NCBI GenBank assembly: GCA_035295745.1
Contig: DATGIL010000006.1
Coordinates: 1 to 35,977, forward strand
Reading direction: 5' to 3'
Length of the DNA: 35,977 bases
DNA from: JAIQFL01 sp035295745
GTDB taxonomy: Bacteria > Acidobacteriota > Terriglobia > Bryobacterales > Bryobacteraceae
The notes under the pieces were generated by a model. The model was not told where the DNA came from, ran no database searches, and saw nothing but the letters and a program-made list of their open reading frames with translations. The position numbers and the translations under genes were made by a program. Of this stretch, positions 26,494 through 35,021 are shown one piece after another (the stretch's first letter is position 1; each line of letters starts with the position of its first letter).

Positions 26494-28530
26494 TCAGAGA
26501 CGTTGCGTCCACTTCAAAACGAACGTGCGCCGCAGCGGAATCGCAGGTGTGAAGGCCTCGGGATAGCACTCGATAACGTTTCGGTTCGTCAGATTCAGCA
26601 CGGAGATACTGAGCTCTCCCGACGATATGGGACGCCAACCGATCCGTGCATCCACCAGCAGGACGCCGGGAAGTCCGTTTGTCAGATCGCGCGATCGGAC
26701 CTTCCACATCAGATCTGCCTGAATCTTCCGGGTCAGATCGTGTTGCGACCTCAGCAGCGCCTGGTGCCGAAGTTCCGCAGGATACCCGTCATACAGGTAT
26801 GACCAAATCGAGGCTGGTGGCAGCCACCGTGTCTCGTTGAGGTACGAGTACGAGGGGCTGATTCTCCAACCGTTTCGCACCTGCCACACGGCCCAGACCT
26901 CGCCACCGTAAGATCTGCCGCTGCCCGCGTTGTCGGTCACAAAGGGCATCGTGAAAACCGGGCCATTGACAGTGAAGCTGACTTGGGGTATCGCCAGACC
27001 GTTCAACGCACGAAGCCGCTCATAATAACTCCAGAACAGGGAGGCGTCGATTGACCATCGTTGCCCGGACTGTAACCGGTAGCCGGCTTCGACACTCCTT
27101 TCGACCTCGGAGCGCATCGCGGTGGAGCCGTTCTCAGACGCCGCGATTGGCAATCCGCCCATCATTTGCACTCCGGCATCCAGGCGGATATCGCGATCCA
27201 ACCGGCTCGGAACCCGAATGGCGCGGGAAACTGCCATCCACGCCGACTGCCGGGAACTCGCCGTGTAGAGCAGGCGAAAACTGGGCTGGTATTCCAGGCG
27301 CCGGTACGAGTTATAGTCGAAGCGTACGCCGGCCGACCCCATCAGGCGGTTCGGCACGATCTGCCACTCGTCGCGCAACACCACATCTCCCACACGATAG
27401 ACGGCACTCCCCGGGTTAAAGCTCAGAGCGCGTACCGTGTAGGTATCGTCCCAATATTGCTGATAGCCGGCTCCCCAATACAATTCGTGCCGTTCGAACT
27501 GCAGCCGATTCTGGTAATCGACCGTCAGGTTATTGATGTCGCCGCCTACATACGGATAATTAAGATTCGTCTTGCTATAAGTGAATTGGAGCTCGCTCTC
27601 CTTGCCCTCGGAAGCACTGTGAGTCCACCGTGCCTGAATGGCCCCTCCCTCGTAGTCGGTGTGCCCTTGTGCGGTTTGTATGACGGCCGGATACATCACC
27701 GAATAAGCGAGCGGATCCTGGCGATCTCTCTTGAACATGTCGCCCTCCACCATCCACTGGTTGCTGTGGTCGGTTTGACCTTCGACACGAAAGCCGAATC
27801 GGCCCGCGGCACTGTCCAGATTCCGGATAGCCGGGCTTGTGTAAGTTCCGGTATTGTTGAAGAAATAGAGCCCTGGAGAGTTGTATGCCGGGGTCTGATA
27901 GTCGGTTTTCTCCCAAATGCGGTACGCCAGCTTGTCGCTCGGAGCCGCTCCAAATCTGGCCTCATTCCCGGCCCTGAGCTCGTTTCCGGTGGCCGCTTCC
28001 AGCACACCGCCCTGCGTGTTCCTGGCTCGTTTGGTGATGATATTGATCACCCCGTTGACTGCGTTGGGCCCCCACATGACCGCGCCAGGACCACGCACTA
28101 TCTCGATCTGTTCGATATCCGTCAAGGGGACGTCGATTGAGTCCCAGATCACTCCCGAAAAGAGGGGGGTATACAAGGACCGGCCATCGATCATCACCAG
28201 AATCTTGTCGGCATAGAGCCGCGCATTCCCACGAGCCGAAACCACCCACGACCTGCCGTCCAACCGTAGTACCGTCAGCCCAGGAACCCACTGTAGTGCT
28301 TCCGGAATGCATGTGGCGCCCGATCGCTTGATGTCCTCCGCGGTGAGGACAAAGACTGCCGCCGGCGCCTTTGATAACTCCTGTGCTTTCCGGCCCACCG
28401 ATGTCACCTGCAGACTGAAGAGCTCATCTACACTCAGCTTGTCGAGATCGTCGGTTGGAGCACCTACTCGTTGGCAGAACGCAATACCCAGCACGATTGA
28501 GGAGCCCAACAGGACCCGGGCAATAGTCAT
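26494..28530 (-). CDS. TonB-dependent receptor (BtuB/FecA/colicin I receptor type)
   Basis: The 678-residue outer-membrane receptor has a signal peptide (about 1-19) and a DLDKLSVDELFSLQVTSVGR TonB-box region. The plug (about 45-165) contains PAAVFVLTAEDIKRSGATCI, PEALQWVPGL, ILVMIDGRSLYTPLFSGVIW and IEIVRGPGAVMWGPNAVNGV followed by INIITKRA. A 22-strand barrel ends FVLKWTQRL. It differs from the Oar-like receptor at 1432-4655 in having no regulatory Ig-like domain and is of the type often annotated as a siderophore or cobalamin receptor. The ligand is unknown. It is the first gene of an operon with the YfiR-like protein and hybrid kinase, an arrangement seen repeatedly in Proteobacteria and Acidobacteria. 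Confidence 0.88.
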   Translation of the reverse strand: MTIARVLLGSSIVLGIAFCQRVGAPTDDLDKLSVDELFSLQVTSVGRKAQELSKAPAAVFVLTAEDIKRSGATCIPEALQWVPGLTVLRLDGRSWVVSARGNARLYADKILVMIDGRSLYTPLFSGVIWDSIDVPLTDIEQIEIVRGPGAVMWGPNAVNGVINIITKRARNTQGGVLEAATGNELRAGNEARFGAAPSDKLAYRIWEKTDYQTPAYNSPGLYFFNNTGTYTSPAIRNLDSAAGRFGFRVEGQTDHSNQWMVEGDMFKRDRQDPLAYSVMYPAVIQTAQGHTDYEGGAIQARWTHSASEGKESELQFTYSKTNLNYPYVGGDINNLTVDYQNRLQFERHELYWGAGYQQYWDDTYTVRALSFNPGSAVYRVGDVVLRDEWQIVPNRLMGSAGVRFDYNSYRRLEYQPSFRLLYTASSRQSAWMAVSRAIRVPSRLDRDIRLDAGVQMMGGLPIAASENGSTAMRSEVERSVEAGYRLQSGQRWSIDASLFWSYYERLRALNGLAIPQVSFTVNGPVFTMPFVTDNAGSGRSYGGEVWAVWQVRNGWRISPSYSYLNETRWLPPASIWSYLYDGYPAELRHQALLRSQHDLTRKIQADLMWKVRSRDLTNGLPGVLLVDARIGWRPISSGELSISVLNLTNRNVIECYPEAFTPAIPLRRTFVLKWTQRL

Positions 28531-28595
28531 GTCCTACATATCGGCGGAAATCTGCACGGACTTTAGGGCTTTGGCGGCCCATTGGGAAGGCCCCG

Positions 28596-30032
28596 TCAGT
28601 AGACCGGAGCGCTGCTGCTAAGCGGGGCTTGTCGGATCTCCATACACCCCCTGCCGGTCGGCAAAACCTTGCCCGGATTCAGGCGATTGCCAGGATCGAA
28701 CAGCGTCTTCAGGCGGCCGATCATCTCCAGGCTTTCCGGAGTAAATTGCTTCGCCATCAACTCGTTCTTCTCCATGCCGACGCCATGCTCGCCGGTGATC
28801 GAGCCACCAGCTTCGATGCAGAAGCGCAGTATCGCCTCGCCGGCGGCTTGCGCCTTCTGCAGATCCCCGGGCTTGCGCGGATCGAACAGGATGATCGGGT
28901 GCATATTGCCATCGCCCGCGTGAAAAATATTGCTGATCGTGAGGCCGTACTCACGGGCCACCTGGCCGATGTAGTTCAGGGTCGGCGCGATCTTGGTGCG
29001 CGGCACGACGCCATCCTGCACATAATAGGTCGGACTCACGCGGCCCACCGCCCCAAACGCGTTCTTACGCCCTTTCCACAGCAGTTCCCGTTCTTCGGAA
29101 CTCTGCGCGACGCGGAATTCGCGCGCGCCGGTGAGCAGGCAGGCATCGCGAATCTGTTCCACCTGCTCTTCCACCGCTTCCCGCATTCCCTCGAGTTCGA
29201 TCAGGAGCACGGCCGCGGCATCCATCGGATAACCGGCGTGCGTCGCCTCCTCCACCATGCGCAGCATCACGCCATCTAACATCTCGACGGCCACCGGCGT
29301 GATGGCGCGCGCCGTAATCTCCGCGACGGTCCGCCCCGCATCTTCGCTCGAATCGTAGATGGCGAGTGTCGTCTTAACGAGTTCCACCTTCCGCATCAGC
29401 CGCGTGGTGATCTTTGTGACCAAGGCCATCGTCCCCTCGGAACCCGTCAGCAGGCCCGTCAAATCGTAGCCAGGCAAATCGAGTTCCTTACCACCGGTCT
29501 CAACGATGCTGCCATCCGGCAGGACTATCTCGATGCCCAGGACGTGATTCGTGGTCACTCCATAAGCGAGCGTGTGCGGTCCCCCGGAATTCTCCGCCAC
29601 ATTTCCGCCGAGCGTGCACGCCCGTTGGCTCGACGGATCGGGCGCATAGAAATAACCGCGATCCTGTACCGCAAGGGTGAGATCGAGGTTGACTACGCCC
29701 GGTTGGGTCACGGCGCGCTCGTTCTCCAAATCGAGTTCGAGAATGCGGTTCATCCTGGAAAAGGCGATCATGCATCCGCCTTCGCGAGGAATCGCACCGC
29801 CCGAAAGTCCCGTGCCGGCCCCCCGGCCCACAAAGGGAATCTGGTATTCCGCCGCGATGGCGACGATGGCGGCCACATCGACAGTCGTGCGTGGGAAAAC
29901 CACGAGATCCGGCTGATGCTTGTCGACACCGCCATCGTACTCGTAAAGCGCCAGATCCTCAGGCCGGTCGAGATAGCTGCGCCGTCCGAGCAACGCAGCG
30001 AGTCGTTCGGTGGCAGCAGCCGGAAGTCCCAT
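28596..30032 (-). CDS. glcD: GlcD-like FAD-dependent glycolate/lactate oxidase subunit
   Basis: The 478-residue protein has a PCMH-type FAD domain (about 40-215) with PFVGRGAGTGLSGGAIPREG, CTLGGNVAENSGGPHTLAYG and LTGSEGTMALVTKITTRLM. The FAD-oxidase C-terminal domain (about 215-455) has SNIFHAGDGNMHPIILFDPR and GGSITGEHGVGMEKNELMAK. This is the full layout of GlcD/D-lactate dehydrogenase-like enzymes, which oxidise 2-hydroxy acids and pass electrons to the chain with GlcE and GlcF. No glcE or glcF is adjacent, so D-lactate or another hydroxy acid is as likely a substrate as glycolate. GGAGGGG lies directly before the ATG. Confidence 0.9.
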   Translation of the reverse strand: MGLPAAATERLAALLGRRSYLDRPEDLALYEYDGGVDKHQPDLVVFPRTTVDVAAIVAIAAEYQIPFVGRGAGTGLSGGAIPREGGCMIAFSRMNRILELDLENERAVTQPGVVNLDLTLAVQDRGYFYAPDPSSQRACTLGGNVAENSGGPHTLAYGVTTNHVLGIEIVLPDGSIVETGGKELDLPGYDLTGLLTGSEGTMALVTKITTRLMRKVELVKTTLAIYDSSEDAGRTVAEITARAITPVAVEMLDGVMLRMVEEATHAGYPMDAAAVLLIELEGMREAVEEQVEQIRDACLLTGAREFRVAQSSEERELLWKGRKNAFGAVGRVSPTYYVQDGVVPRTKIAPTLNYIGQVAREYGLTISNIFHAGDGNMHPIILFDPRKPGDLQKAQAAGEAILRFCIEAGGSITGEHGVGMEKNELMAKQFTPESLEMIGRLKTLFDPGNRLNPGKVLPTGRGCMEIRQAPLSSSAPVY

Positions 30033-30039
30033 CCCCTCC

Positions 30040-30045
30040 AGTGTA
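30040..30045 (-). promoter_or_regulatory. Putative -10 box of the glcD-like gene
   Basis: TACACT is read 7 nt before the ATG at 30032, the same spacing as at 35022. The intervening GGAGGGG also looks like a ribosome binding site, so a very short leader or a chance match cannot be separated. Confidence 0.28.
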
Positions 30046-30094
30046 GAGCTTCTGGCGGTTGTGCGGAAGAAGGGGTTTGGGCAAGGTTGCTCCG

Positions 30095-30204
30095 TTGCGG
30101 CTCGTAATCAATTGGCGTGTTTGCATGAGCTTACGGACCGCGACCGTGAGGAAGCATCTCCGCCCTCTAATTGTTGATCGCTTGCTTACGCGCGCGGCTC
30201 GTCA
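30095..30204. repeat. Dispersed palindromic repeat, copy B (three alternating units)
   Basis: Three units of one repeat alternate in orientation: inverted at 30095-30107 (TTGCGGCTCGTAA), forward at 30131-30155 (TTACGGACCGCGACCGTGAG+GAAGC) and inverted at 30180-30204 (reverse complement TGACGAGCCGCGCGCGTAAG+CAAGC). The forward and second inverted units can fold into a long imperfect hairpin. The forward unit and its GCGTGTTTGC lead match copy A at 11733-11773. With 30205-30393, in which I see no gene, this fills the 361-bp gap between divergent genes. Confidence 0.65.
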
Positions 30205-30381
30205 GTGTCTTGCGTGATGGCAGAGACTGCCGGCCATAGATCAATCCACCGGCGAACGCGACAGTGAGCGCTCGACTTTGTCCATTGAAAGCTGAGATGA
30301 GCGTTACATGCCCCTCTGATCTCCCTCTTCTTCTTTTGAATCAGCATAAGAGATCTGTTTGACTTCTTTGTAACAATTCTG

Positions 30382-30386
30382 GGAGG
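30382..30386 (+). promoter_or_regulatory. Ribosome binding site of the second MBL-fold gene
   Basis: GGAGG (within TGGGAGGATC) ends 7 nt before the ATG at 30394 and fixes that start. The leadered design differs from the close -10 boxes of several neighbours. Upstream DNA (30300-30380) is AT-richer than the rest of the window and probably holds the promoter. Confidence 0.65.
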
Positions 30387-30393
30387 ATCAACT

Positions 30394-31251
30394 ATGCCCG
30401 CCGGCGCGCACTGTTTTCAGGTTGGAGCGATGCGCTGCACTGTCCTGAGCGACGGCTACTTCTCGTATCCCACTCCTTGGTTTTTTCCCAACAGCGACCC
30501 GGAGACGCTGTTCCGCGCGCTGGAGGCCCGGCACCAGCCGATCGGCAGCGTCCTCAGCCCGTACAACTGCCTGCTGATTGAAACCGGACGGGATGTGGTG
30601 TTGGTCGATACGGGAGCGGGATGCGGTTCGCCCGCGAGTGGGGCGGTCGTCGGTCGCCTGCGGATGGCGGGCATCCGGCCAAAAGATGTCGAGACCGTAA
30701 TCCTCACCCACGCGCATGCCGATCATATTGGGGGAGCCGTAAACTCCGCGGGCCGCCCGGCTTTCCCCAACGCGCGATACGTCCTTGCAGAGAGCGAGTG
30801 GGACCTCTGGATGGCGGATCGGGTAAACCTCGAAGGACTACGGGTACCGGGCGAGGTCCGCGAGACGCTCCAGTCGACGGCGCGCAGGTGCTTGCGGGCA
30901 TTGCGCTTCCAAGCGGAGCCGATCGACCGCGAGACGGAGATCGTGCCCGGTGTGCGCGCCATCCCCGCGCCCGGGCACACGCCCGGGCACCTGGTCGTGC
31001 TGCTGTCATCCGAGGGCGAACACCTCCTCAACCTCGGCGACGCCGCGGTCCATCCTCTGCATCTCGAAGAACCGGCATGGGAAAACGGTTTTGACCTCTG
31101 CGCCGGAACCGCCGTGTCGACCCGCCGCGAATTATTGTCACGCGCGGTCTCTGAAGGGATGCACATGATGGCTTTTCACTTCCCGTTCCCCGGGGTCGGC
31201 CGGGTGTCCGCTCGCCCCCAAGGCGGATGGAGTTGGAGTCCTGGTTGGTAG
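30394..31251 (+). CDS. MBL-fold metallo-hydrolase (cytoplasmic, lactonase/glyoxalase II-like)
   Basis: The 285-residue protein has no signal peptide. The metal site is VILTHAHADHIGG (His106, His108, Asp110, His111), preceded by VVLVDTGAG. Further ligands are in AIPAPGHTPGHLVV and LLNLGDAAVHP, and a final His lies in HMMAFHFPFPGVG. The set, with the N-terminal MRCTVLSDGYFSYP, is like quorum-quenching lactonase and related hydrolases, but the substrate cannot be assigned. It stands alone: 361 bp from glcD upstream and converging on a membrane protein gene 9 bp downstream. Confidence 0.85.
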   Translation: MPAGAHCFQVGAMRCTVLSDGYFSYPTPWFFPNSDPETLFRALEARHQPIGSVLSPYNCLLIETGRDVVLVDTGAGCGSPASGAVVGRLRMAGIRPKDVETVILTHAHADHIGGAVNSAGRPAFPNARYVLAESEWDLWMADRVNLEGLRVPGEVRETLQSTARRCLRALRFQAEPIDRETEIVPGVRAIPAPGHTPGHLVVLLSSEGEHLLNLGDAAVHPLHLEEPAWENGFDLCAGTAVSTRRELLSRAVSEGMHMMAFHFPFPGVGRVSARPQGGWSWSPGW

Positions 31252-31260
31252 CGACGGCGA

Positions 31261-32124
31261 CTACGGGCGCACCAGCCTGATGCCGAGCGGCTTCGGCGCT
31301 GCCGGATGAGACAGGAAGATCGAACCATCCAGACCGGCGTCCCTGAGGTCGACGGGCGCGGTGAACCGGTCGCCTGCTGTTCCACCGTTGGACCGGACTT
31401 CGCTTGATAGCGTGCCCTCAATCAGATAAGCGGTGCGCCAGTGCATCAGCCGACCAAACCAGCTCCGGTTTGACAGGAGGTGACCGGAATTCAAGGTGGC
31501 CTGCCCGATACTTCCCGAGACTGATCCGTCAGGCGCGATCACCAGGAGCACGGGAATCGCCTCCGGGAGCGGCCTTCTGGAGACTGTCGTGAGGTCTGCC
31601 CGCCACGTTCCGACAAGGCTTGACGGCAGCCGGCCGCCCCTGCTCATAAGCGGTGGCTGTGCGAAGATCTCATTGGCGCACAACAGGATAAGGAAGGCGA
31701 TGAGACCTGCCGCCACCGCCAACCAGATCCGGGTGGCGGCGCTATTTGACGAAACGAACTCCCCCGCCGGCGGGGCCGGACTGCGGAGCAGCCACCAGCA
31801 AACTACGTGGAGCAGGCCGAGTGCCGCTGGAATGGAAAACGGCAGGTCCCACGCGGGCCTGCGAGCGAGAGCAGCCAGTATCAACCACCCGGCCAGGGAG
31901 AGCGCTCCGCCTCCGCCCTCTTGAAACCAGGCGGCGATTAAGCCCAGATAGAGACAGCCAACTCCGGCGGCGTAGAATCGCTCCCGGCGTGACATCTCCT
32001 GCAGGTAAGGCCAGCCCTCCCCGAGCACGAACGCCAGGATAAATAAAACCGCAAGGCTCCCCAAAACGAGGGCCACCCAGCGACCGACAAACGCCGCCCG
32101 CCAGGTTAATCCTGTAAACTGCAT
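31261..32124 (-). CDS. Unknown membrane protein with C-terminal soluble domain
   Basis: I do not recognise this 287-residue protein. About five hydrophobic helices are seen at the N-terminal side: AFVGRWVALVLGSLAVLFIL, FYAAGVGCLYLGLIAAWF, a segment near 70-90, PAALGLLHVVCWWLLR and IWLAVAAGLIAFLILLCA. The C-terminal 110 residues (from about 172, LVGTWRADLTTVSRRPLPEA) look like a beta-rich soluble domain, with APDGSVSGSIGQATL resembling lipocalin-like or 'copper resistance NlpE-like' sheets only in a general way. The start ATG at 32124 has no good ribosome binding site. The 177 bp to the divergent CHAT gene hold the promoters. Confidence 0.6.
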   Translation of the reverse strand: MQFTGLTWRAAFVGRWVALVLGSLAVLFILAFVLGEGWPYLQEMSRRERFYAAGVGCLYLGLIAAWFQEGGGGALSLAGWLILAALARRPAWDLPFSIPAALGLLHVVCWWLLRSPAPPAGEFVSSNSAATRIWLAVAAGLIAFLILLCANEIFAQPPLMSRGGRLPSSLVGTWRADLTTVSRRPLPEAIPVLLVIAPDGSVSGSIGQATLNSGHLLSNRSWFGRLMHWRTAYLIEGTLSSEVRSNGGTAGDRFTAPVDLRDAGLDGSIFLSHPAAPKPLGIRLVRP

Positions 32125-32263
32125 GGCAATTCAAGAATCCGCCAAAAGCTCTCAGATGTATCTTCTCAATCTCTTCGGAAGTTCTTCGCGAGTCCTGAAT
32201 CCCTCTGAAACCAAAGGTCCATCAGCCAGACCGACCAATTAGTACCTCCTTGGTTAACGTTTC

Positions 32264-32293
32264 TTTACCTGGTTCGAGTCCGCAGTGTACAAT
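32264..32293 (+). promoter_or_regulatory. Putative promoter of the TPR-CHAT gene
   Basis: TTTACC (32264-32269) and TACAAT (32288-32293) are 18 bp apart and match the sigma-70 consensus at four and five of six bases. TACAAT ends 8 nt before the GTG start at 32302, and no Shine-Dalgarno sequence is present, so a near-leaderless transcript is likely. Confidence 0.45.
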
Positions 32294-32301
32294 CACCACC
32301 A

Positions 32302-34995
32302 GTGAAGATAGCCTCGGGGATTGCGTGTCTGTTGGCTTGGGCGTTCGCCGTGCCGGCACAGGTTGCAGACTCGCCTCAAACGGCGCTGGCGGCTCAGTTA
32401 TTTGCCGCTCCTGACGCCGCCGCGCGCGAACAGCTTCTTGCGTCTCGCAAAGACGACGCTACTCCCGCACTCGTCTTGGCCATGAATGAGGCGGCAGGCC
32501 AACTCTTCGATCGCCGCGACTACTCGAAATCGTTACAGATGTACACCACGACTTGCGGCGTGGCTTCCGTAATCGGCGACAAGGCTGGCATGGCCAAGTG
32601 CACCTTCAACATCGGCCTGTGCCAGTCGAAGATGAGCCGGATTGACGAGGCTTTGGCCACGTTGCGCAAGGCGCTGGAGCTTTACCAGGCGAATGGCGAC
32701 CATCTGGGCGCTGCCGCAGCCCTGAATTCCATCAGCATCGCCCTTCACCGCACCGGCGAGTTGCAGACTTCCGTAGAGTACTCGCTGCAGGCCATCGCCG
32801 AATCGGAAAAGGCCGGAAACGAGGTCTCTGTCGCCCAGGCGAATACCAATTTGGGCAATACATACAAAGATCTGGGGAACTTGCGAGGCGCCGTCCAGTG
32901 CCTCCAGAAGGCTCTCGAGACGACCCGCAAGCTGCACATGGACCGGCAGTCTGCCTGGATCATGAACAATCTCGGCGGCGTGTACTACCAGCAGAACGAT
33001 GCGGAGCTAGCCCTCAGTTACCATCTCCAAAGCCTGGCGATCAAGGAGAAACAGAAAGACTCCGACCCTGCCGATCTGGCGAGTTCAACCATGAATGTCG
33101 GTCTGGACTACCAGTCGCTGGCCAATTTTCCCAAGGCCGCGGCCGCCTACGATCGGGTGATGGAACTCACCACGCCCACGACGGCGCCAGGGCTTCGGGC
33201 GATCACCCTTTTCAACTATGGCGAGTTGCGACGCCGCCAGAATCAGCTCGCACAAGCCAAAGAAAAGCTGACTGCCGCTATGAAGGAGGCGGAGAGGCTC
33301 TCGGACCGCTCTACAGCATCCCAAGCCCGCATCACCCTGGGGGAAATCGCTTTCGACGAAGGTCATTTCGAGGAAGCCCTCAAACTCGGCGAGCCCGCAC
33401 TGGAATTTGGCAGGCAAGCGGCCGAGGTCACCGCCATTACACGGGCGGACGAACTGGTAGGGGCGACCCTGCACGCCCTCGGCAGGGACGCCGAAGCAGA
33501 GGCAGCCTTCCTGGAGAGCATCCGTCTCACCGAGGAACAGCGGTACCAGTTGCCGGGAGATCAGCGAAGCAATGTTAACTTCATGAGCGAGCGGATCAGC
33601 ATCTACCTGCGCATGGCCGAACTGGAGATCAGCCGAGGCAAGACGGCTGCGGCCCTGGCCTGGGTGGAACGATCCAAGGCTCGCGCCTTACTGGATGTTT
33701 TGTCCAGCGGACGTTCCGACATCACCAAGGCGATGACCGAGGATGAGCGCCGCCAGGAGACCGGGATCAATCGTCGCATCAGCCGGCTGAATGAGCAGAT
33801 ACTGCAGGAGACCCAGCGCGAGACGCCCGATCATAAGCGCCTCAACGACCTGGCCGTACAGTTGGAGAAAGCTCGAAACGAGCAGCGCTCCTTTGAGATC
33901 GCTCTATACTCGGAGCATCCTCAGCTCAAAGTGCAGCGCGTCGACTTCGAACCGGCTTCGCCGGGCGACCTGATCGCTGGGTTGCCCGATCCGAATACGG
34001 CACTGCTCGAGTACACCCTCATCGGCGACCAGTATTTTTATCTGTTTGTGATCACTCGCGGCGCCGGGAGTTTGGCCGAGCCGCAGCTTCGCCTGTATAA
34101 GCTGCCTGTCGCCAAAGATGCTTTGGAACGTGACGTCAAGCGCTTCCGCGAGCAGGTGGCCACACGCGATCTGGACTATCGCAAGCTCGCACTCTCCCTG
34201 TACCGCGACTTGATCGCGCCGGCCGCCGAACAACTGCGCGACAAAAGCACGTTGGTCATCGCGCCGGATAGTGTCTTGTGGCAACTGCCATTCCAGGCAC
34301 TGGAAAGTTCGACCGACCATTACCTTCTGCAGGACCGCGTGGTGTTCTACACGCCGTCGTTCTCGGTGCTGCATGAGATGCAGAAGCTACACGAATCGCG
34401 CAAGCTGGCGCAGCCCAGCCTGCTGGCGGTAGAAGCGGCGCAACTCCCTTCGTCGCAGCGAGAAGTGGACGGCCTGCGCCAGGTCTACGGACCCGAGAAA
34501 ATCAAAATCTTCCAGGCCGCGGACGCGGACGAAGACCGCATCAAGCGCGAGGCCCCGAATTATCAGGTGTTGCACCTGGCGGCGCACGGCGTGTTCGAAA
34601 ACCGCAATCCGATGAACTCGTACCTGGTGCTCGCGAAGGCCGGAAAGCCGGAATCGGGCGTGCTGGAGGCGCGCACGATGATGGATCTCGATCTTCGCGC
34701 CGATATGGTCGTGCTCTCCGGATGCGAGACCGGGCGCGGCAATAGCGGAACCGGCGAAGGACTTCTGGGAATGTCCTGGGCCCTATTCATCGCGGGCAGC
34801 CCGACCACAGTCGCCAGCCAATGGAAAGTGGAATCGGACAGCACTAGCGAACTGATGGTGGACTTTCATCGCAATCTGCACCGCGTCACCAAGGCCAAGG
34901 CTTTGCAAGAGGCCGCGCTCGAGGTTATGAAGAAGCCGGAATACCGGCACCCATTCTACTGGTCGGGATTCGTGCTGATGGGGGAAGGCTGGTAG
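32302..34995 (+). CDS. Secreted TPR-CHAT (caspase-like) protein
   Basis: The 897-residue protein starts at GTG and has a signal peptide (MKIASGIACLLAWAFAVPAQ). Tetratricopeptide repeats follow (about 60-450; for example AQANTNLGNTYKDLGNLRGA and MDRQSAWIMNNLGGVYYQQN). A helical linker (about 465-545) precedes a C-terminal CHAT domain (about 580-897). The caspase-like dyad is His762 in VLHLAAHGVFENRNP and Cys808 in VVLSGCETGRGNSGTGEGLL; AGSPTTVASQWKV and FYWSGFVLMGEGW are conserved parts of the CHAT fold. CHAT proteins are peptidases related to caspase and separase, some activated by partners in defence systems. Here the signal peptide places it in the periplasm or outside, which argues against a cytosolic defence role. 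The substrate is unknown. Confidence 0.88.
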   Translation: MKIASGIACLLAWAFAVPAQVADSPQTALAAQLFAAPDAAAREQLLASRKDDATPALVLAMNEAAGQLFDRRDYSKSLQMYTTTCGVASVIGDKAGMAKCTFNIGLCQSKMSRIDEALATLRKALELYQANGDHLGAAAALNSISIALHRTGELQTSVEYSLQAIAESEKAGNEVSVAQANTNLGNTYKDLGNLRGAVQCLQKALETTRKLHMDRQSAWIMNNLGGVYYQQNDAELALSYHLQSLAIKEKQKDSDPADLASSTMNVGLDYQSLANFPKAAAAYDRVMELTTPTTAPGLRAITLFNYGELRRRQNQLAQAKEKLTAAMKEAERLSDRSTASQARITLGEIAFDEGHFEEALKLGEPALEFGRQAAEVTAITRADELVGATLHALGRDAEAEAAFLESIRLTEEQRYQLPGDQRSNVNFMSERISIYLRMAELEISRGKTAAALAWVERSKARALLDVLSSGRSDITKAMTEDERRQETGINRRISRLNEQILQETQRETPDHKRLNDLAVQLEKARNEQRSFEIALYSEHPQLKVQRVDFEPASPGDLIAGLPDPNTALLEYTLIGDQYFYLFVITRGAGSLAEPQLRLYKLPVAKDALERDVKRFREQVATRDLDYRKLALSLYRDLIAPAAEQLRDKSTLVIAPDSVLWQLPFQALESSTDHYLLQDRVVFYTPSFSVLHEMQKLHESRKLAQPSLLAVEAAQLPSSQREVDGLRQVYGPEKIKIFQAADADEDRIKREAPNYQVLHLAAHGVFENRNPMNSYLVLAKAGKPESGVLEARTMMDLDLRADMVVLSGCETGRGNSGTGEGLLGMSWALFIAGSPTTVASQWKVESDSTSELMVDFHRNLHRVTKAKALQEAALEVMKKPEYRHPFYWSGFVLMGEGW

Positions 34996-35008
34996 GCGCC
35001 GACTCCGG

Positions 35009-35014
35009 TACAAT
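35009..35014 (+). promoter_or_regulatory. Putative -10 box of the third MBL-fold gene
   Basis: TACAAT ends 7 nt before the ATG at 35022, no Shine-Dalgarno sequence follows, and the box lies just after the stop of the CHAT gene. This gives the downstream gene its own near-leaderless start despite the 26-bp gap. Confidence 0.42.
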
Positions 35015-35021
35015 CGGTGCT

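Noticed and set aside
30205..30393. Small gene or structured RNA upstream of the second MBL gene
   Set aside because: No frame with a start and coding-like composition, and no riboswitch or strong hairpin pattern that I can recognise beyond the repeat units.
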